Assembly (NCBI GenBank): GCA_023974075.1
Contig: CM043800.1
Coordinates: 36,051,959 to 36,115,958, forward strand
Direction of reading: 5' to 3'
DNA length: 64,000 bases
Source of the DNA: Chaenocephalus aceratus
Lineage: Eukaryota; Chordata; Actinopteri; Perciformes; Channichthyidae
Below are positions 24,393-36,011 of this stretch, piece by piece. The notes under the pieces are model-generated. The model was not told where the DNA came from, did not search any database, and was given only the letters and a program-made list of their open reading frames with translations. A program made the translations under genes and the position numbers. Positions within the stretch are counted from its first letter, which is position 1. The number at the start of each line of letters is the position of its first letter.

Positions 24393-25686
24393 CAGGCCCA
24401 CCTTAACCTGCCATCAGGCCCTGGGGCTGATAGGTTTTGTAGGCCCCCTATTTAAACAACAAATGAAAGTCATGTATAGCCTCGGCAGGCTCTGTGATCG
24501 CACTTCTCCACTCTGCTCTACGCGCGCCTGGTCCTCTCCTCCAGATGAGTGACGTATCGGGCCTCCCTCATGTATTTGTCCGGTTGCCGTTGGCTCCCCT
24601 CCACGTAGCAAGTCCTCGTCGTCCTCTCCATCTCCTCCAACAGATAATGTCCCTCCTGTCTGTTTTTCCTCTCCCGCTACTACTTGGCTCCGAGGCCCCG
24701 CGGCCGGCACCGCTGCCGCTCGGTACAGAACTCATCTGTCCTTCCTCCTCATCCTGGCCTACAGCTTTAAAATAACCCGTAAGCTTCGGCATGTTTTGTA
24801 ATATCTGCTTGTCTCGAAACTCCTTTTCCCTCAACAATGTCCTTTCCCGAGCGCCACTCTCAAACTTTTTCTTCTCAAACTTTTTCTCCTAAACAACCTT
24901 CATCTGTCACTCAATCACTCGCAATTTGAATACGTCACATGTGAAACATATTCTCATTCTGATTGGCTGTTAAGTGGTGCCCACTGACTGTTTCGGAGTC
25001 ATCTCTGGAATCCATCGATCTGATTGATTAGCGGAGCAAATGATCAAAATAGTATGGAGGGAAGATATTTTCGTTTGGATTACTGGTCTGGGGGAAGCTC
25101 GCGAGTGTGTGTGTTTGTGTATTTTTGCGTTTGTGTGTATTGTGTTTGTTTCCCGGGGAAAACACTCACGAGAAACACAGGCTGTTGTTGTGCCTGCTGT
25201 GACGTCAAGTTACTCCGTTCTCCGCTTGTAATTATGCCGTTACAAGCTTCAACGTTGTATTTATCATCTGAATTTGCCGAAACAATTTTAATATTCTGAA
25301 AGCCAAGACTTTGTTTATTTGAAACCAGATGAAAACAAACTGTAACGGACCCTGCCGTGTTATCTATGATTACTATACCTTACATTCATAATGTCAGCCG
25401 GAGGGAGGAGGAGTGAGTGGCGAGTGAGAGCTGTCATCTTCCCTTTACAAGCTTCAAACATGTATTTATCGTGTGATTTTGGAAATAAAAGTTTCATATT
25501 CTGAAAGCCAAGACTTTGTTTATTTAAATGTTTTTTAAAAACATCCGAAATAAAAAACTTTTTTTTTTTTAATTACATTTTTTTAAAACTTTTGTATTGG
25601 CTATATTGGCTATATTTTATAGGCCCCTGATCTCCGTAGGCCCCTGGGCTTCAGCCCAGGTCAGCTCGTGCATTAAGGCGGCCCTG
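24393..25686 (-). mobile_element. hAT element, 8-bp TSD ATCAGGAT
   Basis: Direct duplications ATCAGGAT lie at 24385-24392 and 25687-25694. The ends are CAGGCCCACCTTAA and, inverted, CAGGGCCGCCTTAA. The minus-strand interior keeps a transposase N-terminal fragment (LLREKEFRDKQILQ, NMPKLTGYFKAVGQDEEEG) of the zinc-finger/hAT type. The catalytic and dimerisation regions are absent, so it is an internally deleted, non-autonomous copy. It lies only about 120 bp upstream of the gene 3 tail exon. Confidence 0.85.
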
Positions 25687-26132
25687 ATCAGGATCCATGT
25701 ATTTATTATCCTTGCAAGACTGGAAGTATAGTCATCACATGCAGAGCATTTGGTACAACTAGTCCCTGAACAGTGTCCTTCACAAGCTGATATACAAGAG
25801 AGGGAGTTACACAGTCACGAGATGGAGGAATACTGGTTCAAAGCAGTTTACGATGTTTAGTTCAGATTAGCTAAAACCCACGTAATCAATAAACATGACA
25901 GTCATTTCTATCTCCATAGAGGCTGAATCATCATGTTAATCGTTGTCACATAGCTATCATACCTAAAACAGTCCTGACGCTCTTCTAGCTCTCATACATC
26001 CTGTTACGCACACAGCTACGTGGGGCCTTTGCTATCATGTGCTACTCTGATATTGGAAGAGTACATTCAGTATTTTCCCAACAACAAGTCATTTCACACT
26101 TATGTGACACAAGATAAAACACTGGTCAGTAC

Positions 26133-26409
26133 CTTTAACTTCTACCATCTTTGTGGCCTCAGCGGAGCGTCCAGCAGCTGCATTTTCTGCAACACAGGTG
26201 AAGTTCTGGAAGGGTACCGGGGTTTGAGGGAGTCCACTTGAGCTTATTCTGGTTCACTGAGAAGTAGGTACCGATGGGGAAACCCTGCCTGAACGTCCAT
26301 CTGACCGTACAGTCCACGTTTAGGGTGCAGCTCGTGAAGCAGGTGAATCCACTCAATCTGCCGGGAAACACAGTGCCAGGTCCACTGATGCTGACGTTCC
26401 ACGCGTCAA
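26133..26409 (-). pseudogene. Gene 3 Ig exon c, 1-nt insertion
   Basis: Reads DAWNVSISGPGTVFPGRL, FTCFTSCTLNVDCTVRWTF and KLKWTPSNPGT. An extra C in GGTACCC then shifts the frame, and the next frame continues FQNFTCVAENAAAGRSAEAT to a phase-1 donor. The 277-nt length confirms a one-base surplus. Confidence 0.8.
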
Positions 26410-26482
26410 CTAGAAAAGTTAAGAAAGTTAATTTTAGTATACGAAAAATAATGCATTCTGACGTAGAAATCAATATGACAGC

Positions 26483-28725
26483 CAGTGGCGTAGCGGAGGC
26501 CCCCGCACTCCCCGCGGTGCGGGGGAGCCCCGGAGCTTAGGGGGCCCCGCCCCGCCCCCACTGTAGGCTATCCTCTTAGATTTCGTAATGCGGGAACAGG
26601 GCGCAGAGGGCGGGCCCCCCCTCCTCCCTGCTATGTTGCTACGTCATGTGTACGCTGCCTGTAGTAGTACAACAGTGTATCATTATAATTATTTGCTCAC
26701 CTGCGATAGGGCTAGCCGGCTGATAACTAATGTTCATTGGCAGGCTGGGCAGCGTTCAAAACAAAGCGGGAAGCATTGCTCATATAAATAACGTTCATTA
26801 GTTGCGTTGCCGGTAAACATGAAAATGAAGCGCCACTACCCAAGCGGTGCTCAGAATGAGAGCGAAAGCCGAACAGGAGAGGGCAAAACTAAAATAACGT
26901 CATTGTTCCGGCAGGCAGCAAAGGTAGACGTAGACTCTAACGCTAATGCAGATAGACCGCTAGCAACCCCCCCGGCCCCCGGCTGTCAGCTCCGAGTCCA
27001 GGCAGACAGCCCAGCAGCCCCGTTACAGCCGAGCCAGCTAGTCGTGTCTCGCGCTTCGAGACAGGTTAGACATTAGAATAATAGAAAGTTTTATTCGCCA
27101 TAACCAGTAAGAGTATGCTACAGGTTACATTGGAATTGGAATCTAATCCGTTCCTTTTTGCAGGTCAGCAAGAAGTCAGCTGTGCCCCCTCCGAGGCCAG
27201 TTCAGACATAGGCATAGCCAAGGCTGCCCAGCCAGCTAGCCGTGCCCCCACAGACCCCAGCAGCCCGTTACAGCCGAGCCAGCTAGTCGTGCCTCACGCT
27301 TCGAGACAGGTTAGAATAATAGAAAGTTTTATTCGCCAATCGCCATAAAGAGGAACGTGCCGAGGCGACTGGCTTGAAAAAGGCCATGGAGAGCTTTGAG
27401 TTTGTTGTAATGACTGTAATACAGGGCAAGGTCCTTGAAACAGTCAACATTGTGTCCCAAGCTCTCCAGCGCAAAGACGTGGACCTCTTACAGAGGTGAC
27501 AGCAATGCTTGGTAACACAACCGATACACTTGCCCAACTCCGAGGAGAGTTTGATGGCTTAAAAGCGCACGCACAAGACCTGGCATCCTCATGGGGTGTC
27601 CACAGTCTCTTCAAAGACAGACGCGCAAGGCGCACAAAGAGGCACTTTTCAGAGCTTTGCGAGGACCAGCGGCTCCAAGACCCAGGGGAGCATTTTAGAG
27701 GGGCGGTATTTTACGCAAATATCGATATTGTCGTTGCCCAACTCAAAAATCGATTTGTTGGAATGAGCGAAGTTGCACAGCGATTTTCTTTTCTGCTTCC
27801 CCGCGAACTTTTGCGCACAACAGACAAGGATCTGTCTGAGTCTGCAAGTGCTTTATCAGGCCAGTATAAAGACGACCTGTCAGCCGAGTTTCCTTTCCAG
27901 ATCCTGTCCCTCCGTAATGCTCTTAGGCCTACTATAAAGAAAATTGAGCGGTGGAACAATCAAAGACCCTGGCACAAACCCTGCTCATTGAAAATCAGTC
28001 CATTTTGCCAAGTATCCCCGATGTTGCCACAGCACCTGAATTGTTTTTAACTATACCCGTGACTGTTGCCAGTTGCTGAGAGATCTTTCTCAAAACTTAA
28101 ATTAATAAAGACATATTTGAGGAGCACAATGTCGCAAGAGAGACTGTCTGGGTTAGCAGTCCTTAGTATTGAGAGCCGACGCGCGCGCAGTATAGATTTA
28201 AAGACTGTTATACAGGACTTTGCGCAGAAGAATGCCAGGAGACGCGCTCGTATAAAATAATAGGCCTACAAAGCAGCTCCTGATTGCATCCTCTATGTAG
28301 CCTATATGTGTTTTATTTGTTTGTTTTTTGTAGGCTACTTTTCTTTTATACAGAATGTTATATATATGTGAACCGTTCCGTTGTGTGAACTCCAATGATG
28401 ATAGGCTATAACGTTCTACATATACTACCTTCATGTTACAAAAAATACACAGCCACTTGTTTGTATTTGTCAATGATGTTTAAATCAGATGTATATTATT
28501 ATACAGTTCCTACTGACCTTACTGTTTAAATCAGATGTATCTTTATACAGAAAGTTCCTACTAACCTATAGGCCTACTGTTTACAAAAGATGCCTGAAAA
28601 AATAAACATTTAAAAAAGTGGCCGCGATGTCTATCCCATGTCACTCTATTATTGATTTAGGGGAGGGGGAGGGGCCACATGGTCCGACCTGCGGGAGAGC
28701 CCCGAAATATTGCGCAACGCCACTG
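26483..28725 (+). mobile_element. hAT element, 8-bp TSD ATGACAGC
   Basis: TSD copies at 26475-26482 and 28726-28733. Terminal inverted repeats CAGTGGCGTAGCG / CAGTGGCGTTGCG. Plus-strand fragments of a hAT transposase remain: an N-terminal piece from 26818, a middle piece 27496-28050 (HFSELCEDQRLQ, VAQRFSFLLPRELL) and the C-terminal dimerisation block 28066-28260 (ERSFSKLKLIKTYLRSTMSQ, ERLSGLAVLSIE). Large internal losses make it inactive. A CCAGCTAGTCGTG-containing block is duplicated at about 27000-27100 and 27250-27345. Confidence 0.88.
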
Positions 28726-28844
28726 ATGACAGCTGCAGTTGATCCAGGACTGCTCGAGTCCTCATTGACAGAAAGAAATTAGATCACATTAATCAAGTTA
28801 GGTCTTCACCTGGCTTCCTGTCTCAAAATAATGTACGTTAAAGG

Positions 28845-29235
28845 ACTACTGTTGGTTTATAAAGCACTGAGTCAAAACTAAACATGGAGAAGCAGCGTTC
28901 AGTTTGTTTGCTCCATATATCTGGATCAAATTACCCAAAAATATCTGCAAGTAAGCTAAAGCTCACACTTGTTTTAAATCCAGGCTGAAGACTAATTTTC
29001 TCCACTGCTTTAAATCAAATAAAAGACATGTTCATATCTTTTACTGGACTGCGATTTTATTGTTGTATTTTAAACTGGTCCTTTTTGTATTTTGCATGTT
29101 TTCTAAAAATCATCTTGGCTGTAATTTGTAATGTGTTCCTTTTGCCATAATATATTAATGATTTGAATGTGTTTTAAAGCACTTTGAATTGCCTTGTGTT
29201 GAAATGTGCTTCATCTATAACATTGCCTTGCCTTT
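28845..29235 (+). mobile_element. Degenerate L2-like LINE 3' end
   Basis: GTTTATAAAGCACTGA, AACATGGAGAAGCAGCG and CAGGCTGAAGACT match the 20590 copy, and the tail AAGCACTTTGAATTGCC leads to TTGCCTTGCC. It ends about 30 bp from the donor of gene 3 exon b. Confidence 0.7.
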
Positions 29236-29264
29236 TATCTACTCTTCCCTTCCGTAATACTTAC

Positions 29265-29547
29265 AGCTGAGCAGATAACCCGGCTGAAAAACTCTTGTAT
29301 GTTGAAACGTAATCTCACACATGTAGAATCCAGCATCAGACAGCATCAGTGAGTCAAAGTGAAGCGTGACGTTGTTTCGTATATGTTCACGTCGTGGAAT
29401 CATTTTCTGTCCGTCTTTGTACCAGACCACCGGGTCCGACAGCTGCGATGGGCCCGAGAAGCCTCCAGGTGGAGCACCATGGCACAGCAGATCCAGGGTT
29501 TAGAGTTGGGACATTGTTTGGAGGACTGATTTGCACAGACACTGGGT
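29265..29547 (-). pseudogene. Gene 3 Ig exon b, 1-nt insertion
   Basis: Reads DPVSVQISPPNNVPTLNPGS. The frame then shifts to CHGAPPGGFSGPSQLSDP, VVWYKDGQKM, VTLHFDSLMLSDAGFYMCEI. B-strand Cys, Trp and F-strand Cys are retained across the shift. The length of 283 nt is one more than a multiple of three. The donor GTAAGT is intact. Confidence 0.75.
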
Positions 29548-30831
29548 CTGCAACAGGAAGAGAGGATTTCCAAATCATGAAGTAAAGAAGAAGTACACAC
29601 ATCAGAGATAATACTGTGAAATTATGTGTAACTTCAACTCTGCAACTTTTGCTTCAACAGAGTCAGTTGCAGATTGCCTACCTGCCTGTCAGCCTTCCAT
29701 CGGGGCACAAACTGATCTCGTGCCCTCATTGGTCATGTGCGCGTTCGTGTGTGTTGGGGGAGGGGCTCTATAAGGAAGTGGCAGATTTTCTCCGGTTATG
29801 TATTTTCAAATTCTAGCGATCTCGAGCCGGTTTCTCAAACTACCTACCCCACCTTTAAGCAACAATACAGAAGTATGGTGGCAAAATGAACTCAAAGTGT
29901 GTTTTACCTTCGACAGCAAGCTCTTTTTTAAAAGGATAACCAGACTAAAATACACATAACATAATTAAAGCCATAAGAAAATCCAGTATGCATGAACATA
30001 TTTTAAAACATTGACAAGCACACCAACATGAGGAACAGCCTCAACTCAAAGAAACCTCATGCGTTCGCAGTTTTTTTAATTCAAATTGATTTAAAAGGAT
30101 TGAACAAGATAAGCGTGTGTGATAACAAGCCTCTGCACCTTGTTGAAAGTGTGTGGAGCAAACAGTAGGATTAAAAATAATCTTGACTTCTCGTGCACTT
30201 TGAATACAATCTATATTAAAAAAAAAAATCCTGTTAGTGTGCCAAAAAGTACTGTGTACATATTTAAAATGCAATGGAGTTCTCCTAACTGCATCTGACC
30301 AAATGTTCCCATATGATTACGGACCATCTTGCAAAGAGATCACAGAAGTTGCAACTGAGGGGAGAGTACATGGCCCTTCCCCACTTTCCAACCCCTTACT
30401 TCTGGCTACCTTGCTTGGACTACACCCATATTCAAACTCAACATTAATTTGATCTCACCTACACCTAGAAAAGTTACATTAATGCATGGTAGCGACACTA
30501 TTTCTGCATCAACATCTGTCCACAGGCGGTGTGTTGTAATGCTAACCCTAGTAATGAACTAGTGTCAGCTGGTAAAGTAAAGTACTCGTTCTGCAGAAGA
30601 AATTCATCTGGGATTTAATCTGGTAGCTGCATGAAATGATATAAACATAAAGTACTATATAATTGTACAGTAGAAAAAGTACAGTACTTAAAGGTCCTCT
30701 ATTATACTGTTTTCATCAATATATTATAGCTTTCAGATATATACAAAACATGTGTCTGAAGTGTTTGGCTCATGGCAGCATTACCCATAATCCCCTCTGT
30801 TTCAGCCATGTTTCAAAAGTGCTGATTCACT

Positions 30832-31206
30832 GGGTGTTTCTCAATGTCGAGGACGCTTGCTTAGTAACACATGTCTTCCGAGTCACTTGCTTCAGAAGCG
30901 AGGCAAGAATCCTTCCTAGCCTCGGAAAACGAAGAATTGTGGAACAGGTGTGCAGGTGTGCGGCAGGTGCGAGGCCCCGCCTTAAATGGAACGCGATTTC
31001 CGCCAAAAATTTGGAAATTGGTCCGTGCGCAAAGCATTTTGGGGATTTACATGTGCAGCCTCGAAATTTCTCGCTACCAAGTACGCCGGCCTCGGTTAGA
31101 ATTCCAAGTATGTTGGACATTGGAATAGTCCTTGGGCGGCACTCGATGACGTAGTATGCTTGAATAGTGGCTCTGGAGCAGCCTTCCTTGACATTGAGAA
31201 ACACCC
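30832..31206. mobile_element. MITE with GGGTGTTTCTCAATGTC ends
   Basis: Terminal inverted repeats GGGTGTTTCTCAATGTC at 30832 and its inverse at 31206. The interior is a palindrome-like, GC-richer sequence with no conserved frame. Confidence 0.7.
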
Positions 31207-31281
31207 TCTGTCTGTTACTTTAGATGAAAACAAGGAGCCACTCCCCACGCCCCTCTGAGAGAGATTTGGTTAAAAATAACA

Positions 31282-31933
31282 CAATAGGCGCTTTCACACC
31301 AAGTACTTTGCCGTGCTTAGTTCATCAGAACTCTTTAGTTCATCAGAACTCTTTAGTTCTGATGAACTAAAGAGCAGATCTCGTTCACAACGGAATAAGT
31401 CCCTGAGGGAGGATTAGGCAAATGAAGCCGTTCTTCTTCTTCTGCTTCTCTTCTTCTTCTTCTTCTTCTTCTTCTTCTTCTTCTTCTTCTTCTTCTTCTT
31501 CTTCTTCTTCTTCTTTTCTTCTTCTTCTTCTTCTTCTTCTCTTCTTCTTCTTCTCTTCTTCTTCTCTTCTGCTTTGGGTTTACTGGCAGGCCGCAAACAA
31601 CTTCACGGCGTGTACTGCCTTCCGAGGTAAATCGCCAGAACGCCGACACCTCCTCATCACTCCACCGCTCCCATGTTTTTTTTTTTGTTGCCATAACTTA
31701 GTCTCTCTCCGTTGGTGTTGCTGGGCTAATAATGCTAATGCCAGCAAATACAATGGCGGCTTCACAAAACTTGAAATGGGAACCTTTTTTCCCCAGGAAA
31801 GTACCTGCTCTCTAGCAGGGGACTAAAAAGGGGGGTGAAAAGGTTCTCATGAACGAAGGACTAGTTCCGGATTTTTTGGTGTGAACGCAACATTTCAAGA
31901 ACTATCGGAACTATACTGTGAAAGCGCCTATTG
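31282..31933. mobile_element. MITE with CAATAGGCGCTTTCACA ends
   Basis: 17-bp perfect terminal inverted repeats. The interior holds a local palindrome (TTAGTTCATCAGAACTC type, 31328-31378) and an expanded TTC tract. Confidence 0.8.
31434..31570. repeat. (TTC)n trinucleotide tract
   Basis: About 135 bp of nearly pure TTC/GAA with a few CTTCTC interruptions, inside the MITE 31282-31933. Confidence 0.95.
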
Positions 31934-32135
31934 GTGCTCTAGGAGGAGATTCAGGTGATAAGGTGGGCGGGTGTTACTTTGGTTGCTGATTGGCTAATGG
32001 TTACACAAGCCAACACATCGTTATGACATCATAAAGTGGCCAAAATCTGATCAGCTCATTTCAGACAGGTTTTTATAGAAATGGATCAAAAAGAGAGAGA
32101 ATCTTTGTTCCTGAAACTTTCAGAGTCTCTTTCCA

Positions 32136-34310
32136 CAGAGGGGACACATGTTGATGTAGAAGAGACATGAAGAACAGGGGACATGTTGATGAAGAAGAGA
32201 CCATGAAGAAGAGGGGACACATGTTGATGTAGAAGAGACATGAAGAAGAGGGGACACATGTTGATGTAGAAGAGACATGAAGAACAGGGGACACATGTTG
32301 ATGAAGAAGAGACATGAAGAAGAGGGGACATGTGTGTAGAAGAGACATGAAGAAGAGACACATGTTGATGGAGAAAGAACATGAAGAAGAGGGACACGTG
32401 TTGATGGAGAAGAGACATGAAGAAGGGGACACGTGTTGATGGAGAGAGACATGAGAAGAGGGGACACGTGTTGATGGAGAAGACATGAAGAAGAGGGGAC
32501 ACGTGTTGATGGAGAAGAGACATGAAAGAGGGGACACATGTTGATGTAGAAGAGACATGAAGAAGAGGGGACACATGTTGATGTAGAAGAGACATGAGAA
32601 GGAGGACACATGTTGATGTAGAAGAGACATGAAGAAGAGAGGACACATGTTGATGTATTAGAAGACACATGAAGAAGAGGGGACACATGTTGATGTAGAA
32701 GAGACATGAAGAAGAGGGGACACGTGTGTTGATGAAGGAGAAGAGACATGAAGAAGAGGGACACATGTTGATGTAGAAGAGACATGAAGAAGAGGGGACA
32801 CGTGTTGATGGAGAAGAGACATGAAGAAGAGGGGACACATGTTGATGTGAAGAGACATGAAGAGGGGGACACATGTTGATGTAGAAGAGACATGAAGAAG
32901 AGGGACACATGTTGATGTAGAAGAGACATTGAAGAAGAGAGACACATGTGATGTAGAAGAGACATGAAGAAGAGGGGACACGTGTTGATGGAGAAGAGAC
33001 ATGAAGAAGAGGGGACACGTGTTGATGTAGAAGAGACATGAAGAAGAGGGGACACGTGTTGATGTAGAAGAGACATGAAGAAGAGGGGACACATGTTGAT
33101 GTAGAAGAGACATGAAGAAGAGGGGACACATGTTGATGAAGAAGAGACATGAAGAAGAGGGGACGTTATGTTGATGTAGAAGAGACATGAAGAAGAGGGG
33201 ACACATGTTGATGAAGAAGAGACATGAAGAAGAGGGGACACATGTTGATGGAGAAGAGACATGAAGAAAGAGGGGGACACATGTTGATGGAGAAGAGACA
33301 TGAAGAAGAGGGGACACATGTTGATGTAGAAGAGACATGAAGAAGAGAGGACACATGTTGATGTAGAAGAGACACGAAGAAGAGGGGACACATGTTGATG
33401 TAGAAGAGACACGAAGAAGAGGGGACACATGTTGATGTAGAAGAGACACGAAGAAGAGAGGACACCATGTTGATGTAGAAGAGACACGAAGAAGAGGGGA
33501 CACATGTTGATGTAGAAGAGACACGAAGAAGAGGGGACACATGTTGATGTAGAAGAGACACGAAGAAGAGGGGACACATGTTGATGTAGAAGAGACACGA
33601 AGAAGAGGGGACACATGTTGATGTAGAAGAGACACGAGAAGAGGGGACACATGTTGATGTTACAAGAGACACGAAGAAGAGGGACACATGTTGATGAAGA
33701 AGAGACACGAAGAAGAGGGGACACATGTTGATGTAAAAGAGACATGAGAAGAGGGGACACATGTTGATGTAGAAGAGACATGAAGAAGAGGGGACACATG
33801 TTGATGTAGAAGAGACATGAAGAAGAGGGGACACATGTTGATGTAGAAGAGACATGAAGAAGAGGGGACACATGTTGATGTAGAAGAGACATGAAGAAGA
33901 GGGGACACATGTTGATGTCGAAGAGACATGAAGAAGAGGGGACACATGTTGATGTACAAGAGACACGAAGAAGAGGGGGACACATGTTGATGAAGAAGAG
34001 ACACGAAGAAGAGGGGACACATGTTGATGTAAAGAGACATGAAGAAGAGGGGACACATGTTGATGTAGAAGAGACATGAAGAAGAGGGGACACATGTTGA
34101 TGTAGAAGAGACATGAAGAAGAGGGGACACATGTTGATGTAGAAGAGACATGAAGAAGAGGGGACACATGTTGATGTAGAAGAGACATGAAGAAGAGGGG
34201 ACACATGTTGATGTCGAAGAGACATGAAGAAGAGGGGACACATGTTGATGTCGAAGAGACATGAAGAAGAGGGGACACATGTTGATGTCGAAGAGACATG
34301 AAGAAGAGGA
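32136..34310. repeat. 37-bp minisatellite array, about 58 copies
   Basis: Copies of the same unit as bases 1-340 (AAGAAGAGGGGACACATG, TTGATG, TAGAAGAGACATG). Subvariants cluster: GTGTTGATGGAGAAG copies around 32390-33000, GACACGAAGAAG copies around 33365-34010, and TGTCGAAGAG copies at the right end. Many copies carry 1-3 nt indels. The unit resembles the subterminal sequence of its host TTAA element. Confidence 0.95.
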
Positions 34311-34397
34311 TTTTGCATAATAGGTGACCTTTAAATAAGTGATATTAAGTACTTCCACATCTGCACACCTGGACATCGATGAACCAGCTGTACTCAC

Positions 34398-34645
34398 TCC
34401 TAATGTTGACTATGGAGCTGATGCTGCTTGAGGCTCCTGTTCGTGGATTGAGAACGTTGCACTGTAACTCAGCGTGTTGTCCCGTCCATCAGGAGTCCAC
34501 GTCAGCGAGCTCCCGTTGACCGTGAGGCCCTTTAAGGACCAGCTGAAGACGCAGTCCGGGCTGCAGGAAGAGGAGCAGGTGAACGTCTTACTGAGACCAG
34601 CCGTCACCTGCCCGTCCCGGGAGATCTGATCCCAGGCCTGCACAC
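34398..34645 (-). pseudogene. Gene 3 Ig exon a, 1-nt deletion
   Basis: Reads VQAWDQISRDGQVTAGLS, KTFTCSSSCSPDCVFSWSLK and SLTWTPDGRDNTLS. Then, one base out of frame, LQCNVLNPRTGASSSISS leads to a GTGAGT donor. The 248-nt length fits a one-base loss near the CTGAGTTACAG stretch. Two acceptors 9 nt apart (TTCTTCAG, TGCTCCAG) are both in frame. Confidence 0.75.
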
Positions 34646-36010
34646 CTGGAGCACCTGAAGAAGAGGAGGAGATATTGGTATTCTTATCGAGGAAAAAGTT
34701 TTCTCACATGTCAGGCCTCGCTCACAAATTAGGTTATACTCCTGTTAAGTCAAGAAACATATAGGATAATCATACTTTAAATCACAGCGTTGAGGCTGGT
34801 GTAAACATTACATTCATAATTGAACCATATGGATTCAAATCTCATAATAGGATTCTTTAAGAATGCATTAACTGCAGAAATAGAGATTACACTTTCTTTT
34901 TTTTATTATTCAATGTTTGCCATCACTATTTAATGATTATTATTTGTTGTATATTAAACTTGTGTTCTGTGTAACATTGTCAATTTCAACATTATTTAGG
35001 TGGAGGCTTCGAATATAAGCCCAGTGGGTTTTCTGCCCCTTCCTTTACTTTATATTTAATGTTATGTTTTCATATTTTTTACTTTATATTTATAAGAAAT
35101 AAAACAACAATCATGTTTTCTTCCTCTTAAACACCTTCAGTTTGATATCGCACAGAACAACCTAATGACTGAAATCAGAGGCCTGAAATAATTTATTTAG
35201 AAAATATATGTACAAATTAGAATTCCACTGCAGAATCTAAAATAATTATGAAAACGTGTTTTTTCTATTAAACATCAACAGCTTTAATATAACACACCGA
35301 ACCATTTAACTATAAGGATTCCCGAGAAGTGACTGGAGATGAGAACCCGCGACGCAAGCACTAAACTGAGACTGTGGTGAAGTGTCAAAAAAGGCTTTAT
35401 TTTGTCCACGACACTGAAAATGAGTTGACGAAGAACTCGAAGAGGGAAGACGTGGAGCTGTGCTGACCTGGAGGGGAGGCTGGACGTGGCAGGCAGAGCG
35501 GCTGGAACAGGACAAACAAGCAGGATTAGGACAAAATTATTTCCTTTCACAAGGAGCATCAAAAAGTCGCTAGGAAAAACACTTCGGCCTGCACTGTAAA
35601 AAAAGATCGTAATTTTACAGGAAATAACTACATTTTTAAAGTAATTATCATGTTTTTTTCAATAACTTGCAAAATCCTATAAATTAACAACCCAAAACAT
35701 TATTTTAAGTATTTTGACAATAACAACAAATAACGTTTATTTCATTTTTTTTAACATAAAATGTACTATATAATATTTACAGTATTTTTGCACTTTCAGA
35801 AAATACATGCAGATGTTACGTAAAATAAAAAGTATTATCTGTAATTAAATATGTAACTCATAATATAAAAGTGTATTACTATTATAAGACTTTAAGATAT
35901 ATTTTTTGGACATTTAAGGTAAACATAAAACTGTAAAAAAAAGCGTCAAATAAAAAAAACGAGTTTAAGGCCTCATGAGCAAGACCACATGGACAGGACC
36001 AGTATGACAC
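34646..36010. other. Upstream of gene 3 exon a, no gene recognised
   Basis: AT-rich. The expected N-domain and signal-peptide exons of gene 3 were not found. A minus-strand ATG at 35559 opens a hydrophobic stretch (VLILLVCPVPAALP) but has no phase-1 donor. Confidence 0.4.
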
Positions 36011-36011
36011 C

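Larger units (their letters stand above)
30688..34334 (-). mobile_element. piggyBac-type TTAA element hosting MITEs and minisatellite
   Basis: TTAA lies at 30688-30691 and 34331-34334. The ends inside are AGGTCCTCTATTATAC and, inverted, AGGTCACCTATTATGC. No transposase was seen. The element contains two nested MITEs (30832-31206, 31282-31933) and a 2.2-kb 37-bp minisatellite. A second end of the same family abuts gene 1 exon 5 (339-372). Confidence 0.7.
24210..34645 (-). pseudogene. Gene 3: CEACAM-like GPI-type gene with frameshifted exons
   Basis: Four minus-strand exons can be ordered: 34645-34398, 29547-29265 and 26409-26133 (all Ig) and 24274-24210 (GPI-like tail and TAA). Splice sites are intact and all junctions are phase 1. 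However, the Ig exon lengths are 248, 283 and 277 nt, each one base off a multiple of three, and a single frame shift inside each joins two conserved halves. No signal peptide or N domain was recognised between 34646 and 58100. Two exons have an additional Cys pair (SSSCSPDC, TSCTLNVDC). It is either a recent pseudogene or a functional gene carrying assembly indels. The tail would make it a GPI-linked surface protein. Confidence 0.7.

Noticed and set aside
31422..31826. Poly-Ser, poly-Lys and poly-Arg/Glu frames on both strands
   Set aside because: Translations of the TTC/GAA tract inside a MITE.
32086..34397. Long minus-strand frames (245-732 codons) of Leu/His/Ser/Cys-rich peptide
   Set aside because: They are translations of the 37-bp minisatellite; a stop-free unit gives open frames by chance. 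No start context, domain or homology sense.
35284..35562. Possible signal peptide exon of gene 3
   Set aside because: The ATG at 35559 opens a hydrophobic stretch, but the only nearby GT donor (GTCAGC) is in phase 2, not phase 1, and no N-domain exon follows.
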